Assembly (NCBI GenBank): GCA_021737445.1
Contig: JAIPDY010000253.1
Coordinates: 1-7,486, forward strand
Length of the DNA stretch: 7,486 nt
Reading direction: 5' to 3'
From: Desulfotignum sp.
GTDB lineage: Bacteria > Desulfobacterota > Desulfobacteria > Desulfobacterales > Desulfobacteraceae
Part shown: one piece after another, positions 1 through 6,506 of the stretch
Position numbering within the stretch: the first letter of the stretch is position 1
Layout of the letters: every line of letters starts with the position of its first letter
Notes under the pieces: generated by a model
Databases searched by the model: none
The model's input: the letters and a program-made list of their open reading frames with translations, nothing else
What the model was told of the DNA's origin: nothing
Program-made: the position numbers and the translations under genes

Positions 1-1
1 G

Positions 2-34
2 TTCCCTGAAACCGCTGTCAAATATAAGGAATAA
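2..34 (+). CDS. Possible C-terminal tail of an upstream gene (partial)
   Basis: One reading frame is open from the window edge and ends in a TAA at 32-34, giving the tail FPETAVKYKE, four bases before the ATG of the M42 peptidase. In NAGGN loci the peptidase usually follows the N-acetylglutaminylglutamine synthetase gene, so this may be the end of that ATP-grasp synthetase. Ten residues are far too few to identify a family. The frame of the peptidase itself is also open to the edge, so this tail is only inferred from the tight stop-to-start spacing. Confidence 0.3.
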   Translation, partial: FPETAVKYKE

Positions 35-38
35 CCCC

Positions 39-1172
39 ATGTCTCCCATCTGCCTTGATGAAACCTTTCTCATACACCAGCTCAAGGAGTTGTTAAGCAT
101 CCCCTCTCCGTCAGGGTATTCAGACCAGGTTGTCCACTATGTGGGCAAAGAACTGGAAAAACTGGGCATTGAATTCGAAGTCACCCGCAGAGGGTCCATC
201 CGGGCCACCCTGCCCGGAAAGCAGAACACCCTGGACCGGGCGGTCACGGTCCACCTGGACACCCTGGGGGCCATGGTCAGTCAGCTCAAGGACAACGGCA
301 AACTGGCTATCACCCCCATCGGCAACTGGTCCAGCCGGTTTGCCGAAGGGGGACGTGTCACCATCTTCACCCAGGCCGGCCCCAAGCGGGGCACTGTCCT
401 GCCCTTAAAAGCCTCGGGCCATGCCTGGGGGGATGCGGTGGACAGCCTGCCGGTGAGCTGGGACCATGTGGAACTCCGGGTGGATGAAATCTGTAACAAA
501 CAACAGGACCTGGCGGATAATGGCTTTGACATCGGTGATATCATTGCCTTTGACGCTTTGCCGGAAATAACGGAAAACGGGTTCATCAATGCCCGGTATC
601 TGGATGACAAGGCCGGGGTTGCCGTTGTGCTCACCGTTGCAAAGGCCCTTGCCGAAGCCGGCATGGTCCTGCCTGTGGACTGCCACCTGATTTTCACCAT
701 ATTTGAGGAGATCGGATTCGGCGCATCCTCAGACGTATATGCTGATGTGTCGGAAATGGTGGTCATTGACCTGGCCCCTGTGGCACCTGACCAGAACTCC
801 TCGGAATATGCCGCCACCATTGCCATGAAAGACCAGGCCGGCCCCTTTGATTACCATTTGTGCCAAAAACTTGTAAACTTATGCCAGCGCTGTGACATCA
901 ATTTTTGCAAAGATATATTCAAATATTACCGCAGTGACTCAGCCTCTGCCATTGAAGCCGGCCATGATGCCAGAACCGCCCTGGTGGGATTCGGGGTGGA
1001 TGCCTCCCACGGATATGAGCGGACCCACATATCCGCTTTAACTGCGACAGCCCGGCTGATCAGCGAATATATCCAGAGCCCCCCCACCTTTGCCCAGGAC
1101 AGCAAGCGGTGGCCCTCCCTTGCGGAATTTCCCCACCAGCCGGACCGGGAGGTCATCAAGCTGAAAACCTGA
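39..1172 (+). CDS. M42-family metallopeptidase of the NAGGN osmoprotectant type
   Basis: This 377-residue protein is a cytoplasmic co-catalytic metallopeptidase of the M42 (glutamyl aminopeptidase/cellulase M) family. The expected two-metal ligand set can be followed: H72 with D74 in VHLDT, the bridging D189 in RYLDDKAG, the base E223 and ligand E224 in FEEIG, D244 in VVIDLAP, and H330 in YERTHISAL. Sequence character and length match the subfamily that genome annotation links to the N-acetylglutaminylglutamine amide osmolyte operon, alongside an asparagine synthase-like amidotransferase and an ATP-grasp synthetase. Those partners would lie to the left of this window. Its exact role there (processing or degrading the dipeptide) is not settled by sequence. 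The ATG start is supported by AAGGA at 26-30 with an 8-base spacer. The alternative is a general aminopeptidase; the metal-site assignment is firm, the NAGGN link is by family resemblance. Confidence 0.85.
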   Translation: MSPICLDETFLIHQLKELLSIPSPSGYSDQVVHYVGKELEKLGIEFEVTRRGSIRATLPGKQNTLDRAVTVHLDTLGAMVSQLKDNGKLAITPIGNWSSRFAEGGRVTIFTQAGPKRGTVLPLKASGHAWGDAVDSLPVSWDHVELRVDEICNKQQDLADNGFDIGDIIAFDALPEITENGFINARYLDDKAGVAVVLTVAKALAEAGMVLPVDCHLIFTIFEEIGFGASSDVYADVSEMVVIDLAPVAPDQNSSEYAATIAMKDQAGPFDYHLCQKLVNLCQRCDINFCKDIFKYYRSDSASAIEAGHDARTALVGFGVDASHGYERTHISALTATARLISEYIQSPPTFAQDSKRWPSLAEFPHQPDREVIKLKT

Positions 1173-1197
1173 CCACCTTTTGACAATGTCACCGATG
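1173..1197. other. Convergent intergenic gap
   Basis: The plus-strand peptidase and the minus-strand glcF-like gene end tail to tail with 25 bases between their stop codons. The gap holds a small inverted repeat, TGACA-A-TGTCA at 1181-1191, and a second TGTCA copy at 1196-1200 that runs into the glcF stop codon. The stems are only 5 base pairs and no U-tract follows on either strand, so this is not a convincing intrinsic terminator. Termination may happen inside the opposing gene or depend on Rho. Confidence 0.4.
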
Positions 1198-2514
1198 TCA
1201 GCCGCCGGAAATACGGCCGTGCCGGTATCGGTAGATCTCACTGATGTGGCACACCCGTGTATCCAGTTGTTTGCGGCGAACCCCGTGGGACAGCTGAATC
1301 ATGCAGGCCGGACATGAAGTCACCAGCAAATCCGCCCCGGTGGCGGCCACATTGTCCATCTTCCGGTCCAGCACCGTCATGGACAGGTCGTAATGAGACA
1401 AAGCATAGGCACCGGCCCCGCCACAACACCAGTCGCTTTCAGGCATCTCGCGAAACACCATGTCCGGTAATCCATCCAAAAGTTCCCGGCTTTCCCGGCC
1501 CAGTCCCTGGCCCCGGACCGCATGACAGGGATCATGGTAGGTGACGACGATGGGTGTGCAGCCCTGTCGCGAAGGGTTAAGATCCGGCAATGCATCGTCT
1601 CTGGACACATTCTCCCTGTGTTGGCAAAGAAATTCCACCATATCCCGGATCTCAGGGACTGCCGGCATCTTTTTTGAATCATCGACTGAATCAGCAGCAC
1701 AGGTCCTGGCAGCGATGGTGTCATATTTTTTAAGAAATCCGGCACAGCTGGAACAATCGGTCACGATGAGGTCCACAGAAAGCCTGGTGAACATCTCCAG
1801 GTTTTTTCGCATCAAACGGCGGGCCGCAGGCATATCTCCATAGGTCCAGGCGGGCAGACCACAGCAGCCGTTGTCCAGCACAATCACCTGTCTGGCGATG
1901 TTCCGAAGCAGACCGAGGGTGGCGTGGCCGGTTCTCTGCTGGATGATGTCGATGCCGCACCCCACGAAATACCCGACGGACAATTTCCTGCCGCTTCCGG
2001 CATAGATACCGGGAACGATCTTCTGGCGAAACGCGGTGGCGGGCAGCCGGTCGATGATCCTGTCCGCTCTGGCAAGATCCCGGCCCAGCACCCGTAACAG
2101 CCCCAGTGCTCCGGCCAGCTTGGACAGGCCGGTTTTTTTTCCCATGGCCACGGCCCGGGCCGCCAGGTGAAGCCGATCCGGGTAAGGTAACAGGTGATCG
2201 AACAGCAGTTTGTGGATCGATTTACGCCCCACCTGTTCCAAGTACTGGCCCCGGGCTGTGATGATCAGGTCCACCAGGGGCACGGCCCCGAAACAATTGG
2301 CCGTACAGGCCCCGCACCCCAGGCAGGTGAACAGCGGATCCTCCAGTTCCCGGCCCCAAGGCACCCGCTCTTCGATGATACCGCGCAGCAGGGCCAGACG
2401 TCCCCGGGCCACGCCCGATTCCTGCCCGGTGGACCGGAACACGGGACATGCCACCTGGCAGAACCCGCACCGGTTGCATTGTGAAATGGCATCGTAGTCA
2501 GCAGTAATATCCAT
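1198..2514 (-). CDS. glcF: GlcF-like iron-sulfur subunit of a 2-hydroxyacid (glycolate/D-lactate) dehydrogenase
   Basis: The product (438 residues from the chosen start) is the electron-transfer partner of the GlcD/GlcE-type flavoprotein encoded just upstream. Two 4Fe-4S motifs lie at the N-terminus: C13-x2-C16-x2-C19-x3-C23-P and C64-x2-C67-x2-C70-x3-C74. Two CCG (cysteine-rich, heterodisulfide-reductase-like) domains follow. The first has C186, the pair C217-C218 and C254/C257 in DCSSC; the second has C330 in HDPCH, C363-C364 in WCCGGAG and C401/C404 in SCPAC. Length and order match GlcF and lactate-oxidising relatives. No signal peptide or membrane segment is seen, so it should sit at the cytoplasmic face. 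The reading frame stays open to 2757, but the ATG at 2512-2514 is preferred: it opens directly into the first ferredoxin motif and has a good ribosome binding site. Substrate (glycolate versus D-lactate) cannot be read from this subunit. Confidence 0.88.
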   Translation of the reverse strand: MDITADYDAISQCNRCGFCQVACPVFRSTGQESGVARGRLALLRGIIEERVPWGRELEDPLFTCLGCGACTANCFGAVPLVDLIITARGQYLEQVGRKSIHKLLFDHLLPYPDRLHLAARAVAMGKKTGLSKLAGALGLLRVLGRDLARADRIIDRLPATAFRQKIVPGIYAGSGRKLSVGYFVGCGIDIIQQRTGHATLGLLRNIARQVIVLDNGCCGLPAWTYGDMPAARRLMRKNLEMFTRLSVDLIVTDCSSCAGFLKKYDTIAARTCAADSVDDSKKMPAVPEIRDMVEFLCQHRENVSRDDALPDLNPSRQGCTPIVVTYHDPCHAVRGQGLGRESRELLDGLPDMVFREMPESDWCCGGAGAYALSHYDLSMTVLDRKMDNVAATGADLLVTSCPACMIQLSHGVRRKQLDTRVCHISEIYRYRHGRISGG

Positions 2515-2528
2515 GGCAGGGTTCCTTA
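2515..2528 (-). promoter_or_regulatory. glcF ribosome binding site overlapping the upstream stop codon
   Basis: On the minus strand TAAGGA (2528-2523) lies 8 bases before the glcF ATG. Its first three bases are the TAA stop codon of the GlcD-GlcE fusion gene (2526-2528). Ribosomes finishing the flavoprotein therefore sit on the glcF initiation site, which points to translational coupling. This site also decides the start at 2514 against the longer open frame. Confidence 0.7.
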
Positions 2529-5150
2529 AGTGAGTTGTCCGGAAACAAACAGGCGGCCCGGATCCAGGGCTTGTTTGATCCTGCGGGTCAGGTCCTGAAC
2601 CGGCCCGGGGATCGGAGAAAACAGATCGTGGGTCCGGCAGAAGGCGTTTGGAAATTTTTCCAGTATGATATGGTTGCCGGCCCCTTTTGTCCTTGCGTTC
2701 TTCATCGTGGCCGCATCGCTGCTCCAAAAATCCGCCCCACAGGTCAATGACCGCCACATGTCATCCGGCAGCTGGTTCAGAGCGGCAAATACCCGGCCGT
2801 TGCCGCAATCTAGAAGCCAGTGGTCTGGATGGGCAAGGTCGTCAATGACCTGGACGTTGTGCAAAAGGAAGTCCAGGGAACCGGATGCTTTCAGGATAAA
2901 GGGATACCGGTCCAGATCGGCAAACGATTTTCTAAGACAGCCGGCCACAATGTCATAGGTATCCAGCGTGGCTGAATCCAGGCCGGCATCCTTTACCAGA
3001 TTCCCGCATACGGCCGCTTTGTGGCGAACAGCGGCAGCATGCCCTTCAAACCCGACTGTCAGGATGAATGGGGATGACCCTGCCGGGGGATGATCCGTTG
3101 CCGGTGCTGCAACGATCAGCGCCGGAAACAGCGGGGCGTTCATCAGTGTCAGGGCGGCCTGGACACAGTGGGTAAGGGAACCGCGGGCCTGAACCGCCAG
3201 ACAGGTGTCCGCCCGTGTAACAACTTTCCAGGTAATTTCGGTGATCATCCCCAGTCCACCGTAACTGCCGATCATCAACCGGGTCATGTCATATCCGGCC
3301 ACGTTTTTCACCACTTTACCGCCGGCAGCGATTATCCGGCCCCGGCTGTCAAGGTACCGGAGTCCCAGGGCCAGATCCCGTGGCGCACCATACCGCATCC
3401 GTTCCGGGCCGCTGACCCCTGTGGCGGCCACAGCACCGGTGGTGATGATTTCTCCCCGCCACGGAGGGCGGAGGGGGAGCCACTGGTTATTTTTTCCCAG
3501 TACCTGCTGCAGTGATGACAGAGACATGCCGGCGCCGGCTGTGATGAATTGATTGGCCGGGTCGTATTCGATGATGTCGGTCATGCCCAGGGTGGATACC
3601 GGTGTTGTGTCGGTACTGGACAAATGACAGGCATTTGCAAAGCAGCCGGTCCCGGTGATCAGGACTGACCGGCCGGCCTCCGCCGCCGCCTGAATGGCAT
3701 CGGCTGCTGCGCTGACCCCGGAGGCGGACATGCCCCCGGGCCGGTTGAGAAGAAAGGGGCCGCCCTGTGGATACGGCAGCGGGATGATTTTGTCGGGATT
3801 TATTCGCTGATGGGGATCAAACGCCTGTTTTACCAGCCGCTGGGCAGCCAGGTCATCATGGGAAAAAATCATGTGCATGGCAGCCTGTTTTTCCTTGCCT
3901 ATGCCGTGCTCTCCGGAAATGGTGCCGCCCAGCGATACGCAGGCAGCCATGATGTCCCAGCCGGCCCTGTGCACCATATCCAGCTCCCGGGGATTCCTTG
4001 AGTCGAACAACAGCAGGGGGTGCAGGTTGCCGTCTCCTGCGTGAAACACGTTTCCCACCCGGCAGCCGTAGTGCTCGGCAATGGCACCCACCTGTTCCAA
4101 CGCTTCGGGCAGGCGGGTTCTGGGAACACAGGCATCATTGACCAGGTAGTTGGGAGCCAGCCGGGCAATGGCACCGAACGCCCCGCGCCGGCCCTGCCAC
4201 AACCGGTCCCGTTCCGCGGCATTTCCGGCGGTCTGGATATTGCGGCACCCGGTGTCCATGCAGATCTGCCGGATCCGGGCGGCCTGTTCTTCCAGACCGG
4301 CCCTCACCCCCTCCACCTCGATGATCAACACCGCAGCCGCATCTGTGGGATATCCGCAGGGGGCGCTGGCTTCCACTGCCTCGATCACGGTGGCATCCAT
4401 CATCTCCAGGGTACTGGGAACGATCCCTGCGGAACTGATTCCGGACACGGACCGGGCCGCAGCCTGGATCTCGTCGTACACTGCCAGCATGGTGATGACC
4501 GATTCACACCGGGGAAGGGTTCGGAGCGTCAATTCAGTGACAATGCCCAGAGTGCCTTCGCTTCCCACCAGAATACCCCTCAGGTCAAGTCCCGGGGGAT
4601 CCAGGGCCGGTCCGCCGATGCGAAGGATCTCTCCATCCGCTGTCACCAGTTCCATGCCCAGAATATGGTTGGTCGTCACCCCGTATTTCAGGCACAGGGG
4701 GCCCCCGGAATTCTCCCCGGCATTCCCCCCCAGGGTGGCCACTTTCTGGCTGGCCGGATCCGGGGCGTAAAATGCACCGAATTTTGCCAGTGCCTGCTGG
4801 ACCTCCAGATTGGTCACCCCGGGTTGCACCACAGCATACCGGTTTTCCGGACAGATCTCCAGGATGTTGTTGAACCGGGTCATGGCGATCACCAGGCCCC
4901 TGGTGACGGAGATGGTCCCCCCGGAAAGGTTGGTGCCAAACCCCCTGGGAACGATGTCCACACCGGCTTGAACCGCCATTTTGACAACCTGGGCCACCTG
5001 GGAGGAATCTGCTGGGAACACCACCACGGACGGGTGGCCCTTGACCAGTGAGGCATCATAGGAATAAAGTTCCATGCCGGTCCGGGTGACCGATACCCGG
5101 GATTGTCCGACAACAGCGACCAGCGATTGTATCAACCGGTTGTCAATCAT
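2526..5150 (-). CDS. glcDE: Fused GlcD-GlcE-like FAD-dependent 2-hydroxyacid dehydrogenase
   Basis: This 874-residue protein joins two flavoprotein modules that are separate subunits (GlcD, GlcE) in E. coli glycolate oxidase. The GlcD-like half has a PCMH-type FAD-binding domain (about 36-215, with PRGFGTNLSGG at 68-78 and GGNAGENSGG at 141-150). A FAD-oxidase C-terminal domain follows (about 215-456), with FHAGDGNLHP at 369-378, SGEHGIGKEK at 412-421 and FDPHQRINPDKI at 444-455. A proline/glycine-rich linker (about 457-474) leads into the GlcE-like half. That half has a second PCMH domain (about 478-645) with the typical GGKVVKNVAGYD at 610-621, and ends in LDPGRLFVSG at 862-871. The catalytic half should oxidise a 2-hydroxyacid such as glycolate or D-lactate; electrons then go to GlcF, encoded 11 bases downstream. 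The start is ATG at 5148-5150; the only purine-rich stretch upstream, AGGGGG, lies about 12 bases away, so initiation looks weak. Substrate is not determined by sequence. Confidence 0.88.
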   Translation of the reverse strand: MIDNRLIQSLVAVVGQSRVSVTRTGMELYSYDASLVKGHPSVVVFPADSSQVAQVVKMAVQAGVDIVPRGFGTNLSGGTISVTRGLVIAMTRFNNILEICPENRYAVVQPGVTNLEVQQALAKFGAFYAPDPASQKVATLGGNAGENSGGPLCLKYGVTTNHILGMELVTADGEILRIGGPALDPPGLDLRGILVGSEGTLGIVTELTLRTLPRCESVITMLAVYDEIQAAARSVSGISSAGIVPSTLEMMDATVIEAVEASAPCGYPTDAAAVLIIEVEGVRAGLEEQAARIRQICMDTGCRNIQTAGNAAERDRLWQGRRGAFGAIARLAPNYLVNDACVPRTRLPEALEQVGAIAEHYGCRVGNVFHAGDGNLHPLLLFDSRNPRELDMVHRAGWDIMAACVSLGGTISGEHGIGKEKQAAMHMIFSHDDLAAQRLVKQAFDPHQRINPDKIIPLPYPQGGPFLLNRPGGMSASGVSAAADAIQAAAEAGRSVLITGTGCFANACHLSSTDTTPVSTLGMTDIIEYDPANQFITAGAGMSLSSLQQVLGKNNQWLPLRPPWRGEIITTGAVAATGVSGPERMRYGAPRDLALGLRYLDSRGRIIAAGGKVVKNVAGYDMTRLMIGSYGGLGMITEITWKVVTRADTCLAVQARGSLTHCVQAALTLMNAPLFPALIVAAPATDHPPAGSSPFILTVGFEGHAAAVRHKAAVCGNLVKDAGLDSATLDTYDIVAGCLRKSFADLDRYPFILKASGSLDFLLHNVQVIDDLAHPDHWLLDCGNGRVFAALNQLPDDMWRSLTCGADFWSSDAATMKNARTKGAGNHIILEKFPNAFCRTHDLFSPIPGPVQDLTRRIKQALDPGRLFVSGQLT

Positions 5151-5184
5151 GATGTTTATTTGCCCCCTGATGCCGCCAAATAGC

Positions 5185-5213
5185 CTTTACCAGCCGGTAT
5201 CAACGACTTTACC
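5185..5213 (-). repeat. Paired GGTAAAG direct repeats upstream of the fusion gene
   Basis: The heptamer GGTAAAG (minus strand) occurs at 5207-5213 and again at 5185-5191, a period of 22 bases or about two helical turns, in the gap before the GlcD-GlcE gene. The first copy also forms one arm of a 5-base-pair inverted repeat, CGGTA/TACCG. It could be a tandem binding site for a regulator, but seven-base matches can arise by chance. Confidence 0.2.
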
Positions 5214-5217
5214 GACC

Positions 5218-5233
5218 ATATGTCATTACATAT
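5218..5233. promoter_or_regulatory. AT-rich palindrome, candidate operator for the dehydrogenase genes
   Basis: The perfect inverted repeat ATATGT-CATT-ACATAT begins immediately after the amidotransferase stop codon (5236-5238, minus strand) and about 70 bases before the start of the GlcD-GlcE gene. It has 6-base arms and a 4-base centre, in a region otherwise rich in GC. The minus strand just upstream reads GATAAT, which resembles a -10 element overlapping the palindrome, but no good -35 partner was found. AT-rich arms without a U-tract argue against a terminator. It does not match the usual LldR/GlcC half-sites (TGGT/ACCA), so the binding protein is unknown. Confidence 0.35.
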
Positions 5234-5235
5234 TA

Positions 5236-5970
5236 TCAATGCACCACGAAGTCATGGTCGCACAGAGCAGCGAACCTCGCCAGCACCTGACCGGCCGCTT
5301 GTGTCTCGGTCACCTGCTTTTGCACCAGGGCCGGATCTTTGCCCAGGGCCTGGATTACAGGCGACATGTTGTGGATGTATCCGGCCATGATGTCATGGGT
5401 GTATTCCGGGTGAAACTGCACCCCCCAGGCAGCATGCCCCAGGCGGAAGGCATGGTGGGGTTCATGGGTGTTTTCCGCCAGATGCACCGCCCCGGGGGGC
5501 AGGGTCAGCACTGTCTGGGAATGGCAGGTATGGGCGTTGAAGACCGGGGGCAGCCCCTGAAGCAGAGGATCTGAAAGTGCATCCGTGGTCAGGGTGACGG
5601 GTGTGGTGCCGATCTCCAGCCCCCCGGGATGAAAATCCACCTTACCGCCCAAGGCTTTGGCCAGAAGCTGATGACCGTAACAGATGCCCAGGACCGGTAC
5701 CCCGGCCGTTACCACCGGGGCCAGCCACGATTCCACTGCCAGGCTCCAGTCCAGGTTCTGGGTCACCATGGCATGGGAACCGGCGATTACGACCCCGCTG
5801 AAGGTGCCTGGTTCAGGCAGCGGCTCAAATGCCGGAGCATTGACCACCCAAACCTGCTCCTCATCTACGCCCAGGCCCTGGCGGATCCAGTCTTCAAAAT
5901 CCCCGTATGAACCGATAAGGTCGGTAAATGTATCCCCGGTCTTTACAATCAGAATTTTTGGTTGCTTCAT
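5236..5970 (-). CDS. Stand-alone class I glutamine amidotransferase, substrate unknown
   Basis: The 244-residue protein is a triad-type (class I) glutamine amidotransferase domain of the GuaA-like group. The nucleophile C97 sits in the elbow GICYGHQ (95-101), and the other triad members are H187 and E189 in FHPEY. VIAGSHAMVT at 61-70 fits the oxyanion-hole region. Such a domain releases ammonia from glutamine. No synthetase or ATP-binding domain is attached, so it either works with a partner or acts as a free gamma-glutamyl hydrolase-like enzyme, as in YfeJ-type proteins often labelled GMP synthase-like. Its ATG lies 4 bases after the cbiX stop codon, so the two are almost certainly co-transcribed. 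AGAGGTGA inside the end of cbiX is the likely ribosome binding site, with a rather long 12-base spacer. The enzyme class is firm; a link to tetrapyrrole amidation is only a guess from position. Confidence 0.85.
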   Translation of the reverse strand: MKQPKILIVKTGDTFTDLIGSYGDFEDWIRQGLGVDEEQVWVVNAPAFEPLPEPGTFSGVVIAGSHAMVTQNLDWSLAVESWLAPVVTAGVPVLGICYGHQLLAKALGGKVDFHPGGLEIGTTPVTLTTDALSDPLLQGLPPVFNAHTCHSQTVLTLPPGAVHLAENTHEPHHAFRLGHAAWGVQFHPEYTHDIMAGYIHNMSPVIQALGKDPALVQKQVTETQAAGQVLARFAALCDHDFVVH

Positions 5971-5974
5971 GATG

Positions 5975-6349
5975 TCAGCCGGTCACCTCTTTTAAAATGA
6001 AATCTTCAATGGTATCCAGAATTCCCAGGTGCCGGGTGATGTAAAACTGCACGTCTGGATACCGCTGCCGGGCCGCTGTAACCACCTGTGGAATATCTAT
6101 CTGCACATGGCTGCCTGCGGAAATAAAAAATGGAAAGATCACTACCTCCTCCACCCCGTTTTCCACAAGCTCCTGGATAACCGTTTCCAGCGACGGTTCG
6201 CAGAACTGCAAAAATGCATGCACCACCTGCTGAATATCATGTGAACCACCAGTTTTTACCTTGTCATCCAGCTTCTGCGCCAGGGCCGCAACTTCTGCGG
6301 CAGAAGCTCTCTGGCGGCTTCCATGCGCCGCCACAATCAATGTTTTCAA
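5975..6349 (-). CDS. cbiX: Short-form sirohydrochlorin chelatase CbiX (CbiX-S)
   Basis: From the chosen start the protein has 124 residues, the usual size of the single-domain CbiX-S chelatases that act as homodimers. It begins MKTLIVAAHGSR, with the conserved metal-site H9 in HGSR. The second conserved histidine is H81 in ISAGSHV, and FLQFCEPSLE at 46-55 contains the conserved acidic region. It inserts Co(II) into sirohydrochlorin on the anaerobic cobalamin route; some relatives insert Fe(II) for siroheme, and sulfate reducers need both products. The chosen start is a TTG at 6347-6349, because AGGAG lies 6 bases upstream and the encoded N-terminus is that of the family. An upstream TTG at 6400 would add 17 residues (MSTEQNRKDGYSKQELD) but has a poor ribosome binding site. 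The gene is followed at 4 bases by the glutamine amidotransferase. Cobalt versus iron preference cannot be told from sequence. Confidence 0.85.
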   Translation of the reverse strand: MKTLIVAAHGSRQRASAAEVAALAQKLDDKVKTGGSHDIQQVVHAFLQFCEPSLETVIQELVENGVEEVVIFPFFISAGSHVQIDIPQVVTAARQRYPDVQFYITRHLGILDTIEDFILKEVTG

Positions 6350-6355
6350 ATCAAG

Positions 6356-6360
6356 CTCCT
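6356..6360 (-). promoter_or_regulatory. cbiX ribosome binding site deciding a TTG start
   Basis: AGGAG on the minus strand sits 6 bases before the TTG at 6347-6349. It favours the 124-residue form of CbiX over the extended form that begins with TTG at 6398-6400. Confidence 0.6.
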
Positions 6361-6412
6361 GTTTGCTGTATCCGTCCTTCCTGTTCTGTTCAGTCGACAA
6401 TGCCTGCTGTAA

Positions 6413-6441
6413 ATATTAAATTCAACGTCAATAAAAAGCAA
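6413..6441 (-). promoter_or_regulatory. Candidate sigma70-type promoter for cbiX and the amidotransferase
   Basis: On the minus strand TTGCTT (6441-6436) and TAATAT (6418-6413) are separated by exactly 17 bases, in the most AT-rich part of the gap. Each hexamer matches four of six consensus positions. Transcription would begin near 6405, giving the TTG at 6349 a leader of roughly 55 bases and leaving the TTG at 6400 almost leaderless, which agrees with the shorter cbiX start. AT-rich stretches often yield such matches, so this remains a candidate. Confidence 0.4.
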
Positions 6442-6506
6442 TTAAAATCCGATGACACGCTCGAAACGGAGGGGGCATGCCAAATATAACAATCCACAGA
6501 CACTTT
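6442..6506. other. Intergenic stretch with no recognised element
   Basis: This stretch follows the stop codon of the dehydratase-like gene. It contains an 8-base palindrome, GGCATGCC at 6474-6481, but no stem-loop followed by a U-tract, so no intrinsic terminator is called. Read-through into cbiX is possible. No small open frame with a credible ribosome binding site was seen. Confidence 0.3.

Noticed and set aside
281..826. Minus-strand open frame of 181 codons inside the M42 peptidase gene
   Set aside because: The opposite strand carries the full metallopeptidase active-site set; this product is Ser/Thr-rich and low-complexity, as expected of an antisense shadow.
1181..1200. Possible bidirectional terminator between the convergent genes
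   Set aside because: Stems of 5 base pairs with a 1- or 10-base loop and no U-tract are too weak to call a terminator.
2133..2140. Run of eight T (A8 in the coding strand of glcF), with a similar run at 6555-6562 in the dehydratase-like gene
   Set aside because: Considered as slippage or phase-variation sites. Both simply encode Lys-Lys in intact frames, and neither gene is a surface or phase-variable type.
2515..2757. N-terminal extension of the glcF frame to 2757
   Set aside because: The extra 81 residues are low-complexity, overlap the conserved end of the fusion gene in another frame, and precede the point where ferredoxin homology and a good ribosome binding site begin.
4020..5051. Long plus-strand open frame (343 codons) opposite the GlcD-GlcE gene
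   Set aside because: It is antisense to a clearly conserved flavoprotein, its product is rich in Gly/His/Pro without any recognisable domain, and no convincing ribosome binding site was seen; it reflects codon bias of the real gene.
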